Of a stretch of DNA of 64,000 nucleotides, positions 37,396 through 49,712 are shown in pieces. The notes beneath the pieces were generated by a model. The model was not told the DNA's origin. It saw only the letters and a program-made list of their open reading frames with translations, and searched no databases. The position numbers and the translations under genes were made by a program. Within the stretch, counting starts at the first letter, position 1; every line of letters starts with the position of its first letter. The stretch comes from Paragonimus westermani (lineage: Eukaryota > Platyhelminthes > Trematoda > Plagiorchiida > Troglotrematidae): assembly GCA_008508345.1 (NCBI GenBank), contig QNGE01000769.1, positions 124,001-188,000 on the forward strand, given 5' to 3'.

Positions 37396-40010
37396 ATATT
37401 CAACCATGGTGGAACGCGAATAAGAGGAGGTACATTAAGTGTATCGAATAAACTTTACTATTGCACTTCGAGTTACATAAAGAAAGGCATTTTTATCAGA
37501 GGATATACGTGGAACCGTTTAGTTAGTTAATGTAAACATACTATAAAAATCCAGAGAAGTCCATCGAGCTGCCACAGGAATTTATAATCAATTAATCAAT
37601 TAAAGCGAACAATCTGTCAAATAAATTAGCCGTGCTTTGTATCACGTGATTTTGAACTAGCCAGACAAAATGCGTTTCAGCAACTGATCATACATTTTCG
37701 AGAATGCACCGTGGTGATTGCACAGTTACTTGACGTTATGGTCTCGTTAGTAGCATTATTTTTGTATTACCTACTGTAGGATTCACTGTAATCAGTTAAG
37801 CTGAACTTCTGTAGTAGCGTCAACCCGCTGAGGTAGATGGGCAAATATCAGCAGCACACTGATTGCATACATCTCAGTAACACACTCAAACGAACCTCAT
37901 AGAAACGTCATGCAGGAAATCTCTTTCTGCAAAACGCTATCGCATTCAAGAAGGGGCCATGTTATGCAAGGCAGCCAGCTAGAAATGACACCATCAAAAG
38001 TAGCGGTGATGATGTTTATCCTCACCAATACTAATACACAAAATGCGCTGATCTACAGGTTGAAAATACAAGTTGTATCGTAGAATTATGAAAGAAGGTA
38101 GGGTCTGTTCAACGTTGGGCGCTAGCTGTCAGCGTGAACACGAGGTTAATGCTTGACTTCGGTTCAGTTTAACCGCGGCCCGCAAGCTGGTCCATGGGTG
38201 AAATTTTCTGGCGTTCAGGCAAGTAGTCAGCACTGCAAGAAAAACTATTAATCAATTCCTTCATGGCTTGACACATCAGTGCTTATCTTAACACATGATG
38301 ACAGTCAGCACCACACAGTTCGTGTGACTGGCTGAGTAACAACCAACAAACCTATTCAACTGACAAACGATCTTTTAGACATCCGTTTAGGTACAGCGTA
38401 GACAGTTATCACTTTCTGCTCACTAAGCTTTGTCAGAATAGACTGATCACGGAGTGAGCTAGTGCCAAATTTTAAACAAGTTTAACCTCATCTGAAATCG
38501 TCGCAGTGATCAACATGTTTGCGGAACGAAACCTGGTCGAAATTAAAGTCACAGCCATGACAGAGAGATATGCTTTAGTGACGGGTTCTAACAAGAGCAA
38601 AACTCGGACCTAGTACTACTTTTTGAAAGGATTCGCTGAAAATGCTACGGGAATTTGAAAGCTGCGGTCAACTCCGAGTGCCGCTCAAAGTAGTTCAGTC
38701 AAACTTCTTCCACAACATATCATTGAGAAAAATTTTGTTACTCTGTAGGAAGTGTTACAATTCACCGAACTTTTGTAAACAGATACCATCACTACTGACG
38801 TCAGTACAAAACACTGATCTCGATTTAATTATGTTAGATATAAAAATGCTCTTGTCTCTGGTTTTATACCGAGGTCAGTAGGTTATACAGCTACAGCCGA
38901 AAATCTATGAAGTTACATTTTTGGCATCTGTGAAAGTTGACGCCACATCGTGAATGATGAATATGTTTTCGGTTTCGCTCAATATTATGCCTGTATTACC
39001 AACAGCGTTATCTGATTTACTAGCATTAGAACCTAAATTTGAGGGAAGGCGCTACTATCGATTCATCGATGTGTTTAAACCTAACGTAAACCTGAGTCCA
39101 AGAGAATAAAATGAATTTTCTCTGATTTGGCAATGCCAGAACCCGTACCAGCCAAATTTGCGTCCTATAATAAAACAAATAAAAGCAATAGCAAATAAAT
39201 ATAGAGCATCTGTCTCACTTACTGAATTGTATGTTATCGATTTCGTATGAGGTACCATACGGTAGGCTTGCATAAAATTAGACACGAAACTAAGCCAATG
39301 GAAATGCACGGTCATAGGAAATGTTCACAGGTGGATAGGTCATACGACCATCCGCCACTTGTTCCTCACTCATCTTTGCTTCGTTAATATTTTATAAAAC
39401 CAGATGAATTCGCCATTCAAATCAACAAGGTTTGCCATTTTATAATTTTTGGCTTCTGAAAAATCAGTCAAAACTACGGGTTTTCATGTTCCGTCACCCA
39501 CCTGTTTTGTATAATCAACTCTAGTGTACAACAGCAAATAAACAAGGCAGACTTTAATCATCAACATGCCATTTGTACTTCAAATGTGAAGGCATATGCG
39601 AGAATAAAGTAAACGAAGAGGAAGGCGTGAATATTTGGAGGGCTGGGAAAAACGGGTTTTATGAAGTGCGACTTGGGAGCTATGTGAATTGAACGTATTC
39701 ATGGGAGAGGCTAATGTAGTTGATTCAACACTTCACTGTCCTATATGGCACTCAGTCGCTTTTGTCAATGTTCGTCTTTTCTTTCAAAGTGAACCTGTAT
39801 GAAAACCGGTTTTCTCTATACATAACTATCTAGTCGCTCCTTTTGCCAAAATCTAATCGTAGTTCTATTGTGTCGTAACTTCTGCAAGCTTGTGAACAGT
39901 TGGTAAAGTTTGCTTTGCTTTCTCAACTGCTCCTATGGTGAGTTTTATATGTCAAAAATCCGAGGATTGGAATAAATATATTACCTTTTTTGTTTTCTGA
40001 CATTTTTCAG

Positions 40011-40125
40011 TATTCTCATTCGTTTTTCCTCAGTGGGATGCAGAAAGGATGGGTTAATTTCATAAGCTCTACCGAAGCTCGAGTTGATACGTTCGTAAAA
40101 TTCATCGATTACACCCCTAATTCCG
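40011..40125 (+). CDS. Candidate upstream exon of the iRhom gene (tentative)
   Basis: A pyrimidine-rich tract ending in CATTTTTCAG precedes 40011. The open frame includes GWVNFISSTEARVDTF and meets a possible donor CCG|GTAATT after 40125, leaving one base over. That phase fits an acceptor at 40486 (ACGTACCAAG) inside the next exon but not the stronger acceptor at 40416. An alternative donor after 40139 would fit 40417. The peptide has no recognisable match to known iRhom sequence, so it may be a chance open frame. Confidence 0.25.
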
Positions 40126-40416
40126 GTAATTTTGTGATGGTAACGTATAAAACGTGGTCAGTGTTCTGCTCCCGCTTCACAACCTAATATTTCTCGAACC
40201 GCCAAGTAATAAACTCTTCTTTAACTGTCAGTTAGAAGTCAAAAATGACGGCGAGCCATAACTTTTGCTGGTGAGAAGTGTTCCTATACTACTCGAAAAG
40301 GCTCCATTCTGTGAAGTTGTGAACTAGAGAAAAAAAACTTAACTTGGGTGTAAAAGGGACAATATTTTTCAACAAAACTACAAGCAAGTACTCGTGATAT
40401 TTGCTCTCCTTCTCAG

Positions 40417-40637
40417 TTAACCTTTTACCTATTGGCTGTTGATATTCTGATGTGGCGAACTGTGGTCTTATTCTTCACGTACCAAGTAACACAAACCGAT
40501 CTGATCCAGTTTGCTAGACACTACTACTTTATGTGGTTACCATCACTTTACACCAAAACGTGGAGGACATTGTGGCGATACTGTTGGAATTTCCCTAATT
40601 GGAAGCGTATGAGAATGGGTATCTCTTTAGCAAACCG
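40417..40637 (+). CDS. RHBDF: iRhom exon: cytoplasmic juxtamembrane region (probable)
   Basis: The acceptor GCTCTCCTTCTCAG ends at 40416. The frame is open from 40417 and contains ARHYYFMWLPSLYTKTWR, rich in aromatic and basic residues. It recalls the RHYG...NWLNRSYRR segment that precedes the first membrane helix in vertebrate iRhoms. With the donor ACCG|GTAAAA after 40637, two bases (CG) remain. Joined to the single T opening the 42157 exon they form an Arg codon, giving ...ANR|PIFTYL, close to the vertebrate HRPYFTYW junction. The first 24 residues are oddly hydrophobic for a cytoplasmic tail. Use of an inner acceptor (after 40486 or 40509) would remove them. The 5' edge is therefore uncertain, and the 3' edge is uncertain too, because inner donors after 40606 or 40618 would allow splicing to the 40854 exon. 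Confidence 0.6.
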
Positions 40638-40853
40638 GTAAAATTTTTGAAGTAAATGAATGCAGTTGTGACCTTTTTAGTAACGTACGGTCACTTAATT
40701 TTCAAACGTTGATCTTCTCTAAGTGTTACATTTTGAATCCAAATTGCTTTTGGAGAAAGTTAAAAAATGCTCATTACTAAATGCTTCTCTGTGCGTATGG
40801 CCAGTTGTATTCGTATAAAATTATTTCTCTGGTGATTTGAGTGTAACTCACAG

Positions 40854-41049
40854 AATTGCCCACTTCTTCCACAAAACTAGAAAATCTAAATATCCCGAGA
40901 TGTTCTTCTTACTTGGCATCATCATCGATACCTAGACAAATTCCAATGGTGGTTGTCGAGCGGTGCTCAAGCCCCACGTTGTATTCCGAATTACTTCCAG
41001 AACGCACATCTTCCAGTCCGACTCACTCGAACGAACTTAAACCATTTCG
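40854..41049 (+). CDS. Candidate alternative or additional iRhom exon, Ser/Pro-rich
   Basis: An acceptor AACTCACAG ends at 40853 and a good donor TTTCG|GTAAGC follows 41049. The 64 intervening codons are open and rich in Ser, Pro and Thr, with SSYLASSSIPRQIP and ERTSSSPTHSNELKPF, as expected of a disordered cytoplasmic tail with phosphorylation sites. The exon leaves two bases (CG) at its end, exactly as exon 40417-40637 does, and so also joins the 42157 exon in frame as ...KPFR|PIFTYL. It needs one base from the exon before it. This fits donors after 40606 or 40618 but not 40637, so it is either an extra exon using an inner donor or an alternative to the 40417 exon. Confidence 0.4.
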
Positions 41050-41616
41050 GTAAGCTACACAACGTGATTCGCATCCGTATTAACTCAACATTCCGTTAAA
41101 TTAAACCGTATGCGAAAAGAGAGGGCAAGCAGCAGTTCTTTGTTGATGATTATAAATACTGGTATTGTACATTTTAGTGGTCATGGTATTTTGGTCATTG
41201 TCTGATTGCCTCATTTTTTCATGCAATCTCTTCGTTCTGCTTGGGTGTTTTGTTTTGCTTCCCTGGTGTTGCGTTTTCGGAGTGGACCAAGATGGACAAT
41301 TCAAAAACGCCGATCCACAGATCATTGTGTTGTTTAGCTCCGTATAATTACACGGAATTTAATAGTCCAACATACATTGCAATTCACTTATCTGATAAAG
41401 CAATCCGAAAACATGATTTGATTTATCTCACAGACAAAAAAACTAACGTAGTCAACAAGTGACACTCACTTTGGTAATTAAAACTACAGCGTGTTAGTAG
41501 GTGTCTTATAAAGCAACCGGATAGTTCCGGGTGCCGTCTTTTGTGATCCCCGTTCATAGAGATTTTTGAATTTTAGGCTCTAACTATAACGGAGACGATA
41601 AATCCATTGGGTTGTT

Positions 41617-41688
41617 GTAGAGGGTATTGGAGTAGGGGTTAACATATCCGTCTCAAAACCAAGAGGGACGAAGTATAAATTCCTGGCC
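41617..41688 (+). repeat. tRNA-like relic (SINE head or tRNA pseudogene)
   Basis: The block TTGGAGTAGGGGTTAACATA resembles a tRNA D-arm and pol III A-box. It is followed by CCGTCTCAAAACCAAGAGG and then by AAGTATAAATTCCTGG, a degenerate B-box and T-arm (functional ones read GGTTCAAATTCC). It lies inside the intron before the 42157 exon. Mutations in the T-arm argue against a working gene. Confidence 0.4.
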
Positions 41689-42156
41689 AAATGAAATGAT
41701 CAATTACTGGCTTGTTATAACAACATCAAACCTCCAGTTCAGTCCTTTCTTTCGATGTTAACTGCTTCAAGCAAGTACAGATCGAGTTCCATATCCCGGT
41801 AGCGGCAAGGATCTGCACTAATGGTAAGCTCAAACAAAAACAGGGATCAAAGCCCATTTTTCTTTCTGCAAAAGACCAACTGAAAAGCATATGCGCGGTG
41901 TACAACTCGTGGAGTTAATAGCTGGCTAGTTCACAACGGTTCCAGTATATTTTGATGACCATATACAACGTTAGAGCATTAATATTTATACTGACATCAA
42001 TATATGGGCAAATAAAAGGTGGAACCAATTTGTATTTAGATCAACCAGTGGAACTTCAGATAAACTGGTAAACCAAATTGAATTACGATCAGTTTCAACA
42101 CATTTATCCACTTGAACCTAATTCTATAGATGCTCATATTGTTTTCTTCTTTTCAG

Positions 42157-42447
42157 TCCGATCTTTACATATCTGACGTGTGTGTTGAACATTGGCATTT
42201 TTATCTTCATGATGGCAAATTCTCACATCGCTACGCTCGGTGTCACTGGTGGAAAACTTTGTCACATACGAGTACGTTTGCCCAATATGACCAGGGTGAA
42301 TACGTGCTGGTTCGAATACACAAATCCATGGGTCGGTCCACGACCGGATGAACTAGTCAGGTTCGGGGCGCTCTACCCTCCTTGTGTGCGGTTCGATCCA
42401 GTCCACCGTGAGACCGTGCTTCAGCCACAAAGGGCGTTTGATCAGAC
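42157..42447 (+). CDS. RHBDF: iRhom exon: transmembrane segment 1 and start of iRhom homology domain
   Basis: iRhoms are catalytically dead rhomboid relatives of the ER and Golgi membrane. This exon follows an acceptor TTCTTCTTTTCAG and ends before a consensus donor C|GTGAGT. It opens with one base of a split codon. It encodes PIFTYLTCVLNIGIFIFMMA, the first membrane segment (vertebrate RPYFTYW...), then a short GVTGGK turn, and then CWFEYTNPWVGPRPDELVRF, GALYPPCVRFDP and an RETVLQPQRAF helix. These match vertebrate [20 protein letters not shown] and CMRQDP almost step for step. A potential N-glycosylation site NMT sits in the lumenal part. Two bases (AC) are left over and are completed by the first base of the 49177 exon. 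Confidence 0.92.
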
Positions 42448-45400
42448 GTGAGTGAACTCGATGGGTACTGCGTACAGGTTAAACATTTCCCATGCGTTTC
42501 AATGTATTTTGCATCCAGAAATTGGAAGTGTCTCATTGTGTTGGGAGGTGGCAGACACGGTAATAACCATGGTTTTCGCAGAGGGAACACCAGCGCAATT
42601 CCGACCCCGGAGTTTGTGAAGTAAAAGTGTCCCTGTACGAAGTCACTAAAAAGAATGAAAAGGAACTCAGAAGACTATAACCCAATGAATAAAACACAGG
42701 CCATGAGCAGTCGACCACTAAAATAGGCTAAGCACACCACATTGCACCAATATAATCATACTAATCATCAGTATCAACAACGTTATCATCTCTATCTTCA
42801 TCTTCAAAAACAGTAACATACTGACGAGTCATAATGAGGTTTATCATGTAATCCTAGGATGAGGAACAAATCCTAACTTGGAGCTGAGAGAATGAAGTGA
42901 TACTGTAAAGAATCAACAAAAACATTTGTCAATAGTAGAACTCTGCAGCAACATGGCTGTACCTGAAAAACAAAGAAGATTGTGTGGCATCTACAAAAGA
43001 GCTTCTGCCAGGCTTTACTGCTCCACATGGTTAGTTTCATTTGCTCACACGGCCATTCAGTCAGGTGACGAAAACGTTTACACGGTTGGGTTTATTTGCC
43101 ACCATTTCTGATGACTTTCCAAACCACCATCTCTGCGAGTCTCGACTACACTAGCCATTCAGAAAAATTTGACCAAAAGCATCCAGCTCCATTTCTGTGT
43201 GCCAGATCATCGTTTTCCATTACGTACCTTACGCCACTGGACGTTTGCTTTGGAGTGATTGGCATTCTTGGAGTGCAAGATCAACATATGTATATAGCTT
43301 AAGTGAATGGAACGTAGCAAACCAAGTGCAAAATCATCTGCAATATATGCTTAGTATGTTATCTGCTGAACAGGCACTAAAATAGTCTTCTATTCACAAA
43401 CGTTCCTGTTTCCATAAATTGATGAGTTAAACAAACAGGTGACCAGAACAAGTATAGTGAAAATCATCAGGTAAAATGATGAAATCTTGTAGATAGTTAA
43501 ACGGTTGGTGAGTGGAAAGTTAAGTAAGAGAACTCAGACAGACTCACTATTCAGGTGATGTTGAGTGAGGGCTTCTGTCCTGTCCAGTAGTATTGTCAAT
43601 CAAAAATTCCACGTGTCAGTTAAACCCAGTTTAGGAAGCACGGGTCACCGTACCGAAGTAAGTAGATATCACTTCTTGAAATCACATCACACGGCGATCG
43701 TTAGATGCTCACCTCCAGCCTAGCCTAGAACATGTAAATTGGGGATAAATTAGCAGCTTTGAGAAACACCCCGAGCCACAGATACCTGTGAATCGAGACT
43801 ATTGGGTCTTGTGATCAGTGACGTCGGTCCGTCCTAAGGACGCATAGACGAACCTTGGCACCGATGAAAAGATGTTTGGAGACGGTTGTAAAGAAAGGCT
43901 GCACTGTGTCCAGTATCCGTGTGAGTTGGTGAGGGTTAGTAAAGAAACGATTAAAGTTTATACTCCGTTCATGAGAAAAAAGCCCGTCTCGCAGATATTG
44001 CAAATTCACGAACTCAACGTATGCTTTCGCTGCAATAACCGCGATCTCATCAAACAAATAAAACTGGCAAAACTCATGAGTTAAGTGAAAGTATTGATCA
44101 ATTCTATCTGTTCGCCTTCAATACCAAGAGGAGGTGGAATTTACGGCTAGGTCTGAAACACCCCCGTGCATTTTGCAGAATGGTTGAATCAAACGAATTG
44201 AAAAGTCTGGGCTGTCTGCAGTCATGCATAAAGCAACGTAGACTAGGACAAAATACCCAGTCATCTCAGCCTAGTATCTCAAAACGTTTCTATACCTTTT
44301 TATTCACACTTGCCCAAAGCGCTCCCTAAGGTATAGCCCAACCCAAAGTTGAATGAGTAAGGAGAGGTGTAGCAACCGTCGCACCAGGCGTAACAGGTTA
44401 AATGTCGATAGGTACAAAGTTTGGCTACAATGTTATCTTTAAATTGTTAAAGTGTATCTTGGACACATCCTTCGGAGAAATAGCGTTTCACAATGAGGCT
44501 TTGCCATACCAACATAAGGCTTTCGATGCCCAAGAAGACAACAAGTATCGGGGCGGACGCAGTTCAACGTCGCTATTGGGCCTCCTGCTGCTCGTTATTC
44601 TGGGAACACGGATGTCATATTAACCTCCGGTTGGAATAACTGGTTTCATCTTTGACAAAAGAGGTGCCCAGTGTTCCCTCCGATGATTTCTTAGTTAGTG
44701 TTTTGTGATGCACTGAACTTCGAGAACCGAATTAACTTCGCCCCCGACCACATTCTATGTGCTCTGAGACTGTAAAGAAAGCCAATAAAATGGATGATGT
44801 TGTGCTAGGAAGTACAACGCGTGTGCTACAAGCAATCTGAATGGTCAGATTGTAATTGTGTCGTTTGATGAGTGAACTAATGGAAAAGAAACATGCACTT
44901 TGAGCATATGGTTCACGCGATTTAGCTAGGGCAATATGTGTCGAAGAAGGAAAGATAGAGCGTGTAGACTAAATAAGGATCAAGCATCTCATCTTTTTGA
45001 CCAGATTGTTGATTTACGAGCTATTTTAAGTGTAATTTTACATACTCCCCGAAACTCAGGGTTGCCAGGCTATTTGTAAGACACTAAGACAGTCTAATTG
45101 GTTGAACAAAGACGTGGAGTTTGAAAGTATAACCCACCGGACTTCTATCGCACCAGAGCCCATTTCTAAGAATGGTGTTATCTCCTTCAGTCGTCAGTCT
45201 TTAGTTGCTCTCTTCCCCCCCAAATAAACATCACTTGATTCTGCTGCTGTAAATACTGAGATTGGATTATTTTAAGGAACTCGGATTTGAAGAGATCCTT
45301 TTGCGCATTTGAGATGGCATGTTCTTTTATATGTTGCTTCCACAGTTTTAAGATTTTACGCGGTTTATTCAAAGATAGAAAGTTGGTGAACAGCAGGATT

Positions 45401-48400
45401 AGAAAGTCGATTGAACACAATGGAACTGAATGTTAATAATGCGATCACAATGCCTATCCCATTTGGACGAAGGTTCTGACGGTAGAGCCACAGAAGAATT
45501 AACTCATAGACAAAAAAGTTTTGAGTGCATCGTGGCAAACTGACTGACTATAACTGACAAGCAACTTATTTGGATCGGTACTAAGCAACGTGGGAGGTCA
45601 AAAAAAATGAAACGACTAGGTAAAACGAACCTGGTTATGCCGTTCAAAATGAAACTTAAAATTTAGAGTTACACTTTACAAGTCTTGCGCTGAAGTTTAG
45701 CCAGATAAACCCAAGAACTTACGTTACACTTCCTTGAAGCTGAATTTGTAGTTGTCAATTTTTTCACACGCTCAACAACAGAAATATAAGTTACAGTGGT
45801 TGGAGTAAGAATGGAACCCCCAGATTATGCATTTTATGACGCGTTAACAAGAGTTAGAACGAATTCGAGCGGCGGGTTCTAAGGAAGCTTACAGATGTAA
45901 TTAGTGAAGTGGGTTACGCAAGGGATCACTAAACAATTGTAAACTTGGGTGTGGACTTACTGAAACCTATGTGTGGAACATGCTGCAGCAATGGATGAAT
46001 GCATACAGATTTCGCTACTAAATTTATTGCATGTTTTCTGACAAATCACAAAAAGAACACTGACAAAATATGCACACCTAACGTCACTTTTTCAGGTCAT
46101 AAATTTCGTATTTTCATTCGAAAGATCGAATAAAATTGGAGGTGGAGAGTATAAATGTGGATGGAGTAAGCTAACGCTGACATATTTCGAAAAAATGGGA
46201 GAATGTAGATAATCCTTCCAAACATATCAAGTAAACGTGAATCTTCTGATGTATAGACGTCAAAACCTATGATGACAAGAAGCAAGTCTCGTTAGGCGCT
46301 TTGTAGTTGGCTTGCGAACAATCAAGTATATTCCACTGTCCCAAAAGAGGTTGAGAACGATTTTACAAGCAGGTGATCCCACGAAACACCAGGTGACCCA
46401 TTTCAGTCTAGAAACAAAAAGCGCAACTGTTAGGTGAATTAATTTCGGTGCCATCTTGCAACCTCTGTGACCGCCACCTCGTTGCCTGGTGGATAAGTGT
46501 TTGGACTCCAGTCCATCACTTATTCACGGATCGCCGGTTAGATTTTTCAGTATGTGTGGTGTTGAAGAGATCCAACTATGTCGAAACAGCTGTGCACCGC
46601 TTCACTGGTCGTCACTGGGACCAAGTGTTCAAAAAAACCCTCAATCCCTTCTGGGGCCGTGGGTAACGCTTGTTCATTTGCAGACCAACCTCGAAACGGT
46701 TGATGGATTTCAGTCTATCAGCAACAGCTAAGGAATGTAAACTCAAGTTTAACAGAGAGCAACTGGCGATGCTCTAAGTGAGCCTACTAGTATTCCGGTG
46801 CAAATATTACCAATGGCAAGTGGTTAATCGATTAAGATCTTCTGCGCACATCTGTCCACGATGCTAGCTCCAACGCTAGCTCATCCAGTGTCTTGACCCG
46901 TGGAGTTCCAAACGAATTCAGCCTATATATGTGTAGTGAATCCACCTAGTAATGCCAACTATCTGGGCAAATTTTTTTAGAATAAGTTGCTTAGCAGGCC
47001 CAAGGATTACAAGTCACCTTCCTGTCCGAGTAACAATGGGGTGCATTGCTGATTAGATCTAAACAGTGACCGAAGGCTGCGTGTAGCACATTTCTTTTAA
47101 GCGGTTAGTCGAAACAGTTCATCAGAATGTGGAGGATGATTTAGAAGTAGTTGTGATTCAGCCGACCAAGTATCCACTGTTACTGTCTAAATCTGTAATG
47201 ATCCAAGCAGTCCGGATTTTAGCATCATACAATACCACGCATTGAAACCAATGAGTATCTCTAATAGGTCCAAACGGTGAAATTAGAAGTTTCGATGTGA
47301 CCTAATCAATTGGTGCGTAATCCCAAAACTGGGGCCGAAACAAGTTCAACTGGGACTCCCCAAATCGCAGAACTCCATTCGTTGATCGAAGTTAATCTTG
47401 AGATTATGGGCGGACAATATCAGTAGTGATTTTTTCTAAAAGGTTTACACGTGACATATCAATTTAATGAAGAAGCTACTGCTTATCCCCAATCTAGAGT
47501 TCCATCAGAAGCAACAGCCGTGACTATAGTGTCCAGAAGAAGCAGTTACAAGGAATAATCATTCAGATTAGTCGTTTAAGGACACTGATATCTAAAAACG
47601 TCAACACGATTGTGAAAGAAGCCTACAGAGTAGTCGGATTCCACCCAATCATGTGGACTCAACCTCAGCTGGTTGATTCTTTGAAACTGCAACATTCAAG
47701 TAGTGTACATTCCCTTGAATGCTTAAGTTCACATGTAACTGCGCGGGCAGTCACGTTGAGTTCATCACCACGAGTAAAAATTAAAAATGACGAACACTGT
47801 CGCAATACGCCAGCGGCGTACAGCAACGTGTGTGGCCGTAACTTTAACGCATAAGAATCTGTTGTTAACGGGTATCAAGGTGACCCACCGACATATTGAA
47901 AATTTTCAGACATAAACGAAAACCGCATTTGTTACGGTTCATCAGGGCAACCACTAGAAATTTCTGTTGTGCACTCTTCCGCGTACAGAAAAACGGTAGT
48001 GCTGAAATAGCCATGGTAAAGATTGCGTAACTTCCTCACTGTTGTTCCTCGGAGGAAATTGGTTTTGACCCAGTGTGATCGACTTAACCTCGCACATGAG
48101 TGGTGAATGATAAGGCATAGGCGGAGTTAGCTATCTAGTTGTCTCCGTTTAATGGTTCTATCACTCAACTAACCTACCAGATAGTGTTAATCTTGGTGAT
48201 TAGAACAGAAGATGCTAATAGTGAGATATTAACTCCTGTCTCCGTGTGTGACTTGATGACACACACACCGGCTGTGAATGAATGAGCAACATAGTACGAG
48301 GGAGGAAAAGGGACTTTAAACACAGTAATATGGGAGTGAACCAAACATTAGACATCGGATTCCATTATCAGGTCAGCTTGGACCTATCCAAATCGAAGCA

Positions 48401-49176
48401 TAGCTTTCTTATCAAGGTGTTCACACTATCAGCACGAACTGCGTACGAGTGCAATGTAGAATGTACGAATACGTGTGGACGTCCCACAGCATTTTATTAG
48501 GTTACAAGGTATTTCTCGTTGTGTTCCTGAATAGCATACGCAAATCAACGTAGAATATTTACAGTGAATAATGTTTCAAGCAGGCTGTTCGCGGCGACGA
48601 TAGCCTTGCTTGGAAACAAGCAATTACGAACTGGTTAAATTTAAGTGAATTCCGTCTTGGATTTGTACTGACTGGCAATGAACCAACTAGAAGAATTTTT
48701 TCTGTACTTGTGGACTTTCCGCCGTAAGACTTTGGGGTTTGCATGATTTAAAATGGTCACGATTAAGCTCTTTGACCTTGAAGAGAGCTTAATTAATTGC
48801 AAAATCTGTAACTCAAGCGTGTCTGAGGTAGCCCACAAACAGAGTATTCGTTACCCGGGGAAAATTGATGTTTCAATTATGTCTAATCAGTGGTTCCCTG
48901 AGACCTCTAATGCTTGGTGTTACTTGGAGGCTATAAGTCCCCTGCAAATTACGCATCGTGATGTTTGAAACCATCATTTCCATTACAGACTCATTACATC
49001 ATCCACTGTCGTAAAACTAAACGACCAACCAATGTTGGTGCCTAGAGATGTCCCTTTCAAAGTGGTAACTTCTCGTTCACATATTTCTTAGTCAATGACA
49101 GAGCACCCTACAATAAGTTTTCCTGACAGCAGAACACATTCATGTCCGTGTATTTTCTGTTAATTCTCTGTCTCAG
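42448..49176. other. Intron of the iRhom gene (6.7 kb)
   Basis: The intron begins GTGAGT and ends TTCTCTGTCTCAG. The phases of the flanking exons match directly (two bases plus one), and the joined protein aligns without a gap to the CMRQDP...[10 protein letters not shown] stretch of vertebrate iRhoms, so no exon need be missing. Short frames inside (for example 44402-44623 and 46448-46731 on the plus strand) are unrecognised; the latter zone is somewhat richer in G and C and may be an old repeat. Confidence 0.75.
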
Positions 49177-49534
49177 TTCCGGTTGTTGCATATTATCACT
49201 TCACGACGCCTGCTACCAGACAGGACAAGAACAGTGTCGCAACCAACCGTTTCACATTTGGATTAACTACCGCGTGCAGGTTGAGTCGTCTGGGTCTTCA
49301 TGGAGTGAACATACCAAATTACTGGAACGAGTTGTTACCACAAGAACTGGATCAGACGAAATGCTGCCCGTTCCACTGGAGAGCACATGGGCATGGGATA
49401 TACGATCACAGGGTCGAGCTTCAAACAGCCCAGTTCGGCCTGGCCCTGTGTGTGGATTGGATCCGCGATTTTGCTCCAAATACCGATTGGGACCTGGAAA
49501 CGTTTGGTCAAACGCAGATGTCACAAAATGGCCG
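49177..49534 (+). CDS. RHBDF: iRhom exon: central iRhom homology domain
   Basis: This exon encodes the lumenal cysteine-rich loop that is diagnostic of iRhoms. After the split Thr codon it reads SGCCILSLHDACYQTGQEQC, then HIWINYR, and near its end RPGPVCGLDPRFCSKY and ADVTKWP. The vertebrate counterparts are [32 protein letters not shown] and EDITKWP. All six cysteines of this part are kept. Between HIWI and RPGPVC the flatworm protein carries about 40 extra residues, rich in Ser, Thr and Glu. The donor CCG|GTATGC falls exactly between TKWP and the following IC. If the intron were retained, translation would end about 15 codons later. A longer-looking frame in another phase (49179-49571) is a shadow. 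Confidence 0.94.
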
Positions 49535-49632
49535 GTATGCTGGTGTACGCATAACCATAAAACTGCACTAAAGTTTTGAAAAAGTATTGGATAACCTTTT
49601 AAAAGAGATCCTATTGTGAAAAAACTGGGCCT

Positions 49633-49712
49633 TGGGTGGATTTGAGCTAGCGAAAGAAACTGGACGCCTAAAAGCGGCAAGTGCTTGAGCAGCTGAGTTA
49701 CGAAGCCAGGCC
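49633..49712 (-). repeat. tRNA-Lys-like relic (SINE head or tRNA pseudogene)
   Basis: On the minus strand the sequence reads GGCTTCGTAACTCAGCTGCT, a D-arm and A-box resembling GTAGCTCAGCTGGT. It is followed by CTTGCCGCTTTTAGGCG, where a 3-4 bp stem closes the seven-base loop GCTTTTA with UUU in anticodon position, and later by GCTAGCTCAAATCC, a T-arm resembling GCTGGTTCAAATCC. The acceptor stem and parts of the T-arm do not pair well, so it is probably a pol III-derived SINE or a pseudogene. It starts about 100 bases after the iRhom exon. Confidence 0.5.

Larger units (their letters stand above)
34450..40000. other. No supportable gene; sequence upstream of the iRhom exons
   Basis: No exon was recognised. 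The long, poorly conserved cytoplasmic N-terminus of the iRhom must lie upstream, so some of this may be intron or contain small exons. The 79-codon frame at 38642-38881 is not recognisable. A tRNA-like relic and a tandem duplication are listed separately. Confidence 0.35.

Noticed and set aside
42182..42448. Reading the 42-kb exon as the start of a gene at a GTG or internal ATG
   Set aside because: The homology begins before it, with PIFTYL directly after a good acceptor at 42156, so it is an internal exon.
44402..44623. Possible extra iRhom exon with a hydrophobic end (LLGLLLLVIL)
   Set aside because: Flanking exons already join in phase and align without a gap, and no good splice pair flanks this frame.
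49179..49571. Long plus-strand frame containing RLGLHGVNIPNYWNELLPQE
   Set aside because: It is the other frame of the iRhom exon. The 49178-phase frame carries the diagnostic CC, VCGLDPRFC and TKWP motifs and splices in frame on both sides.
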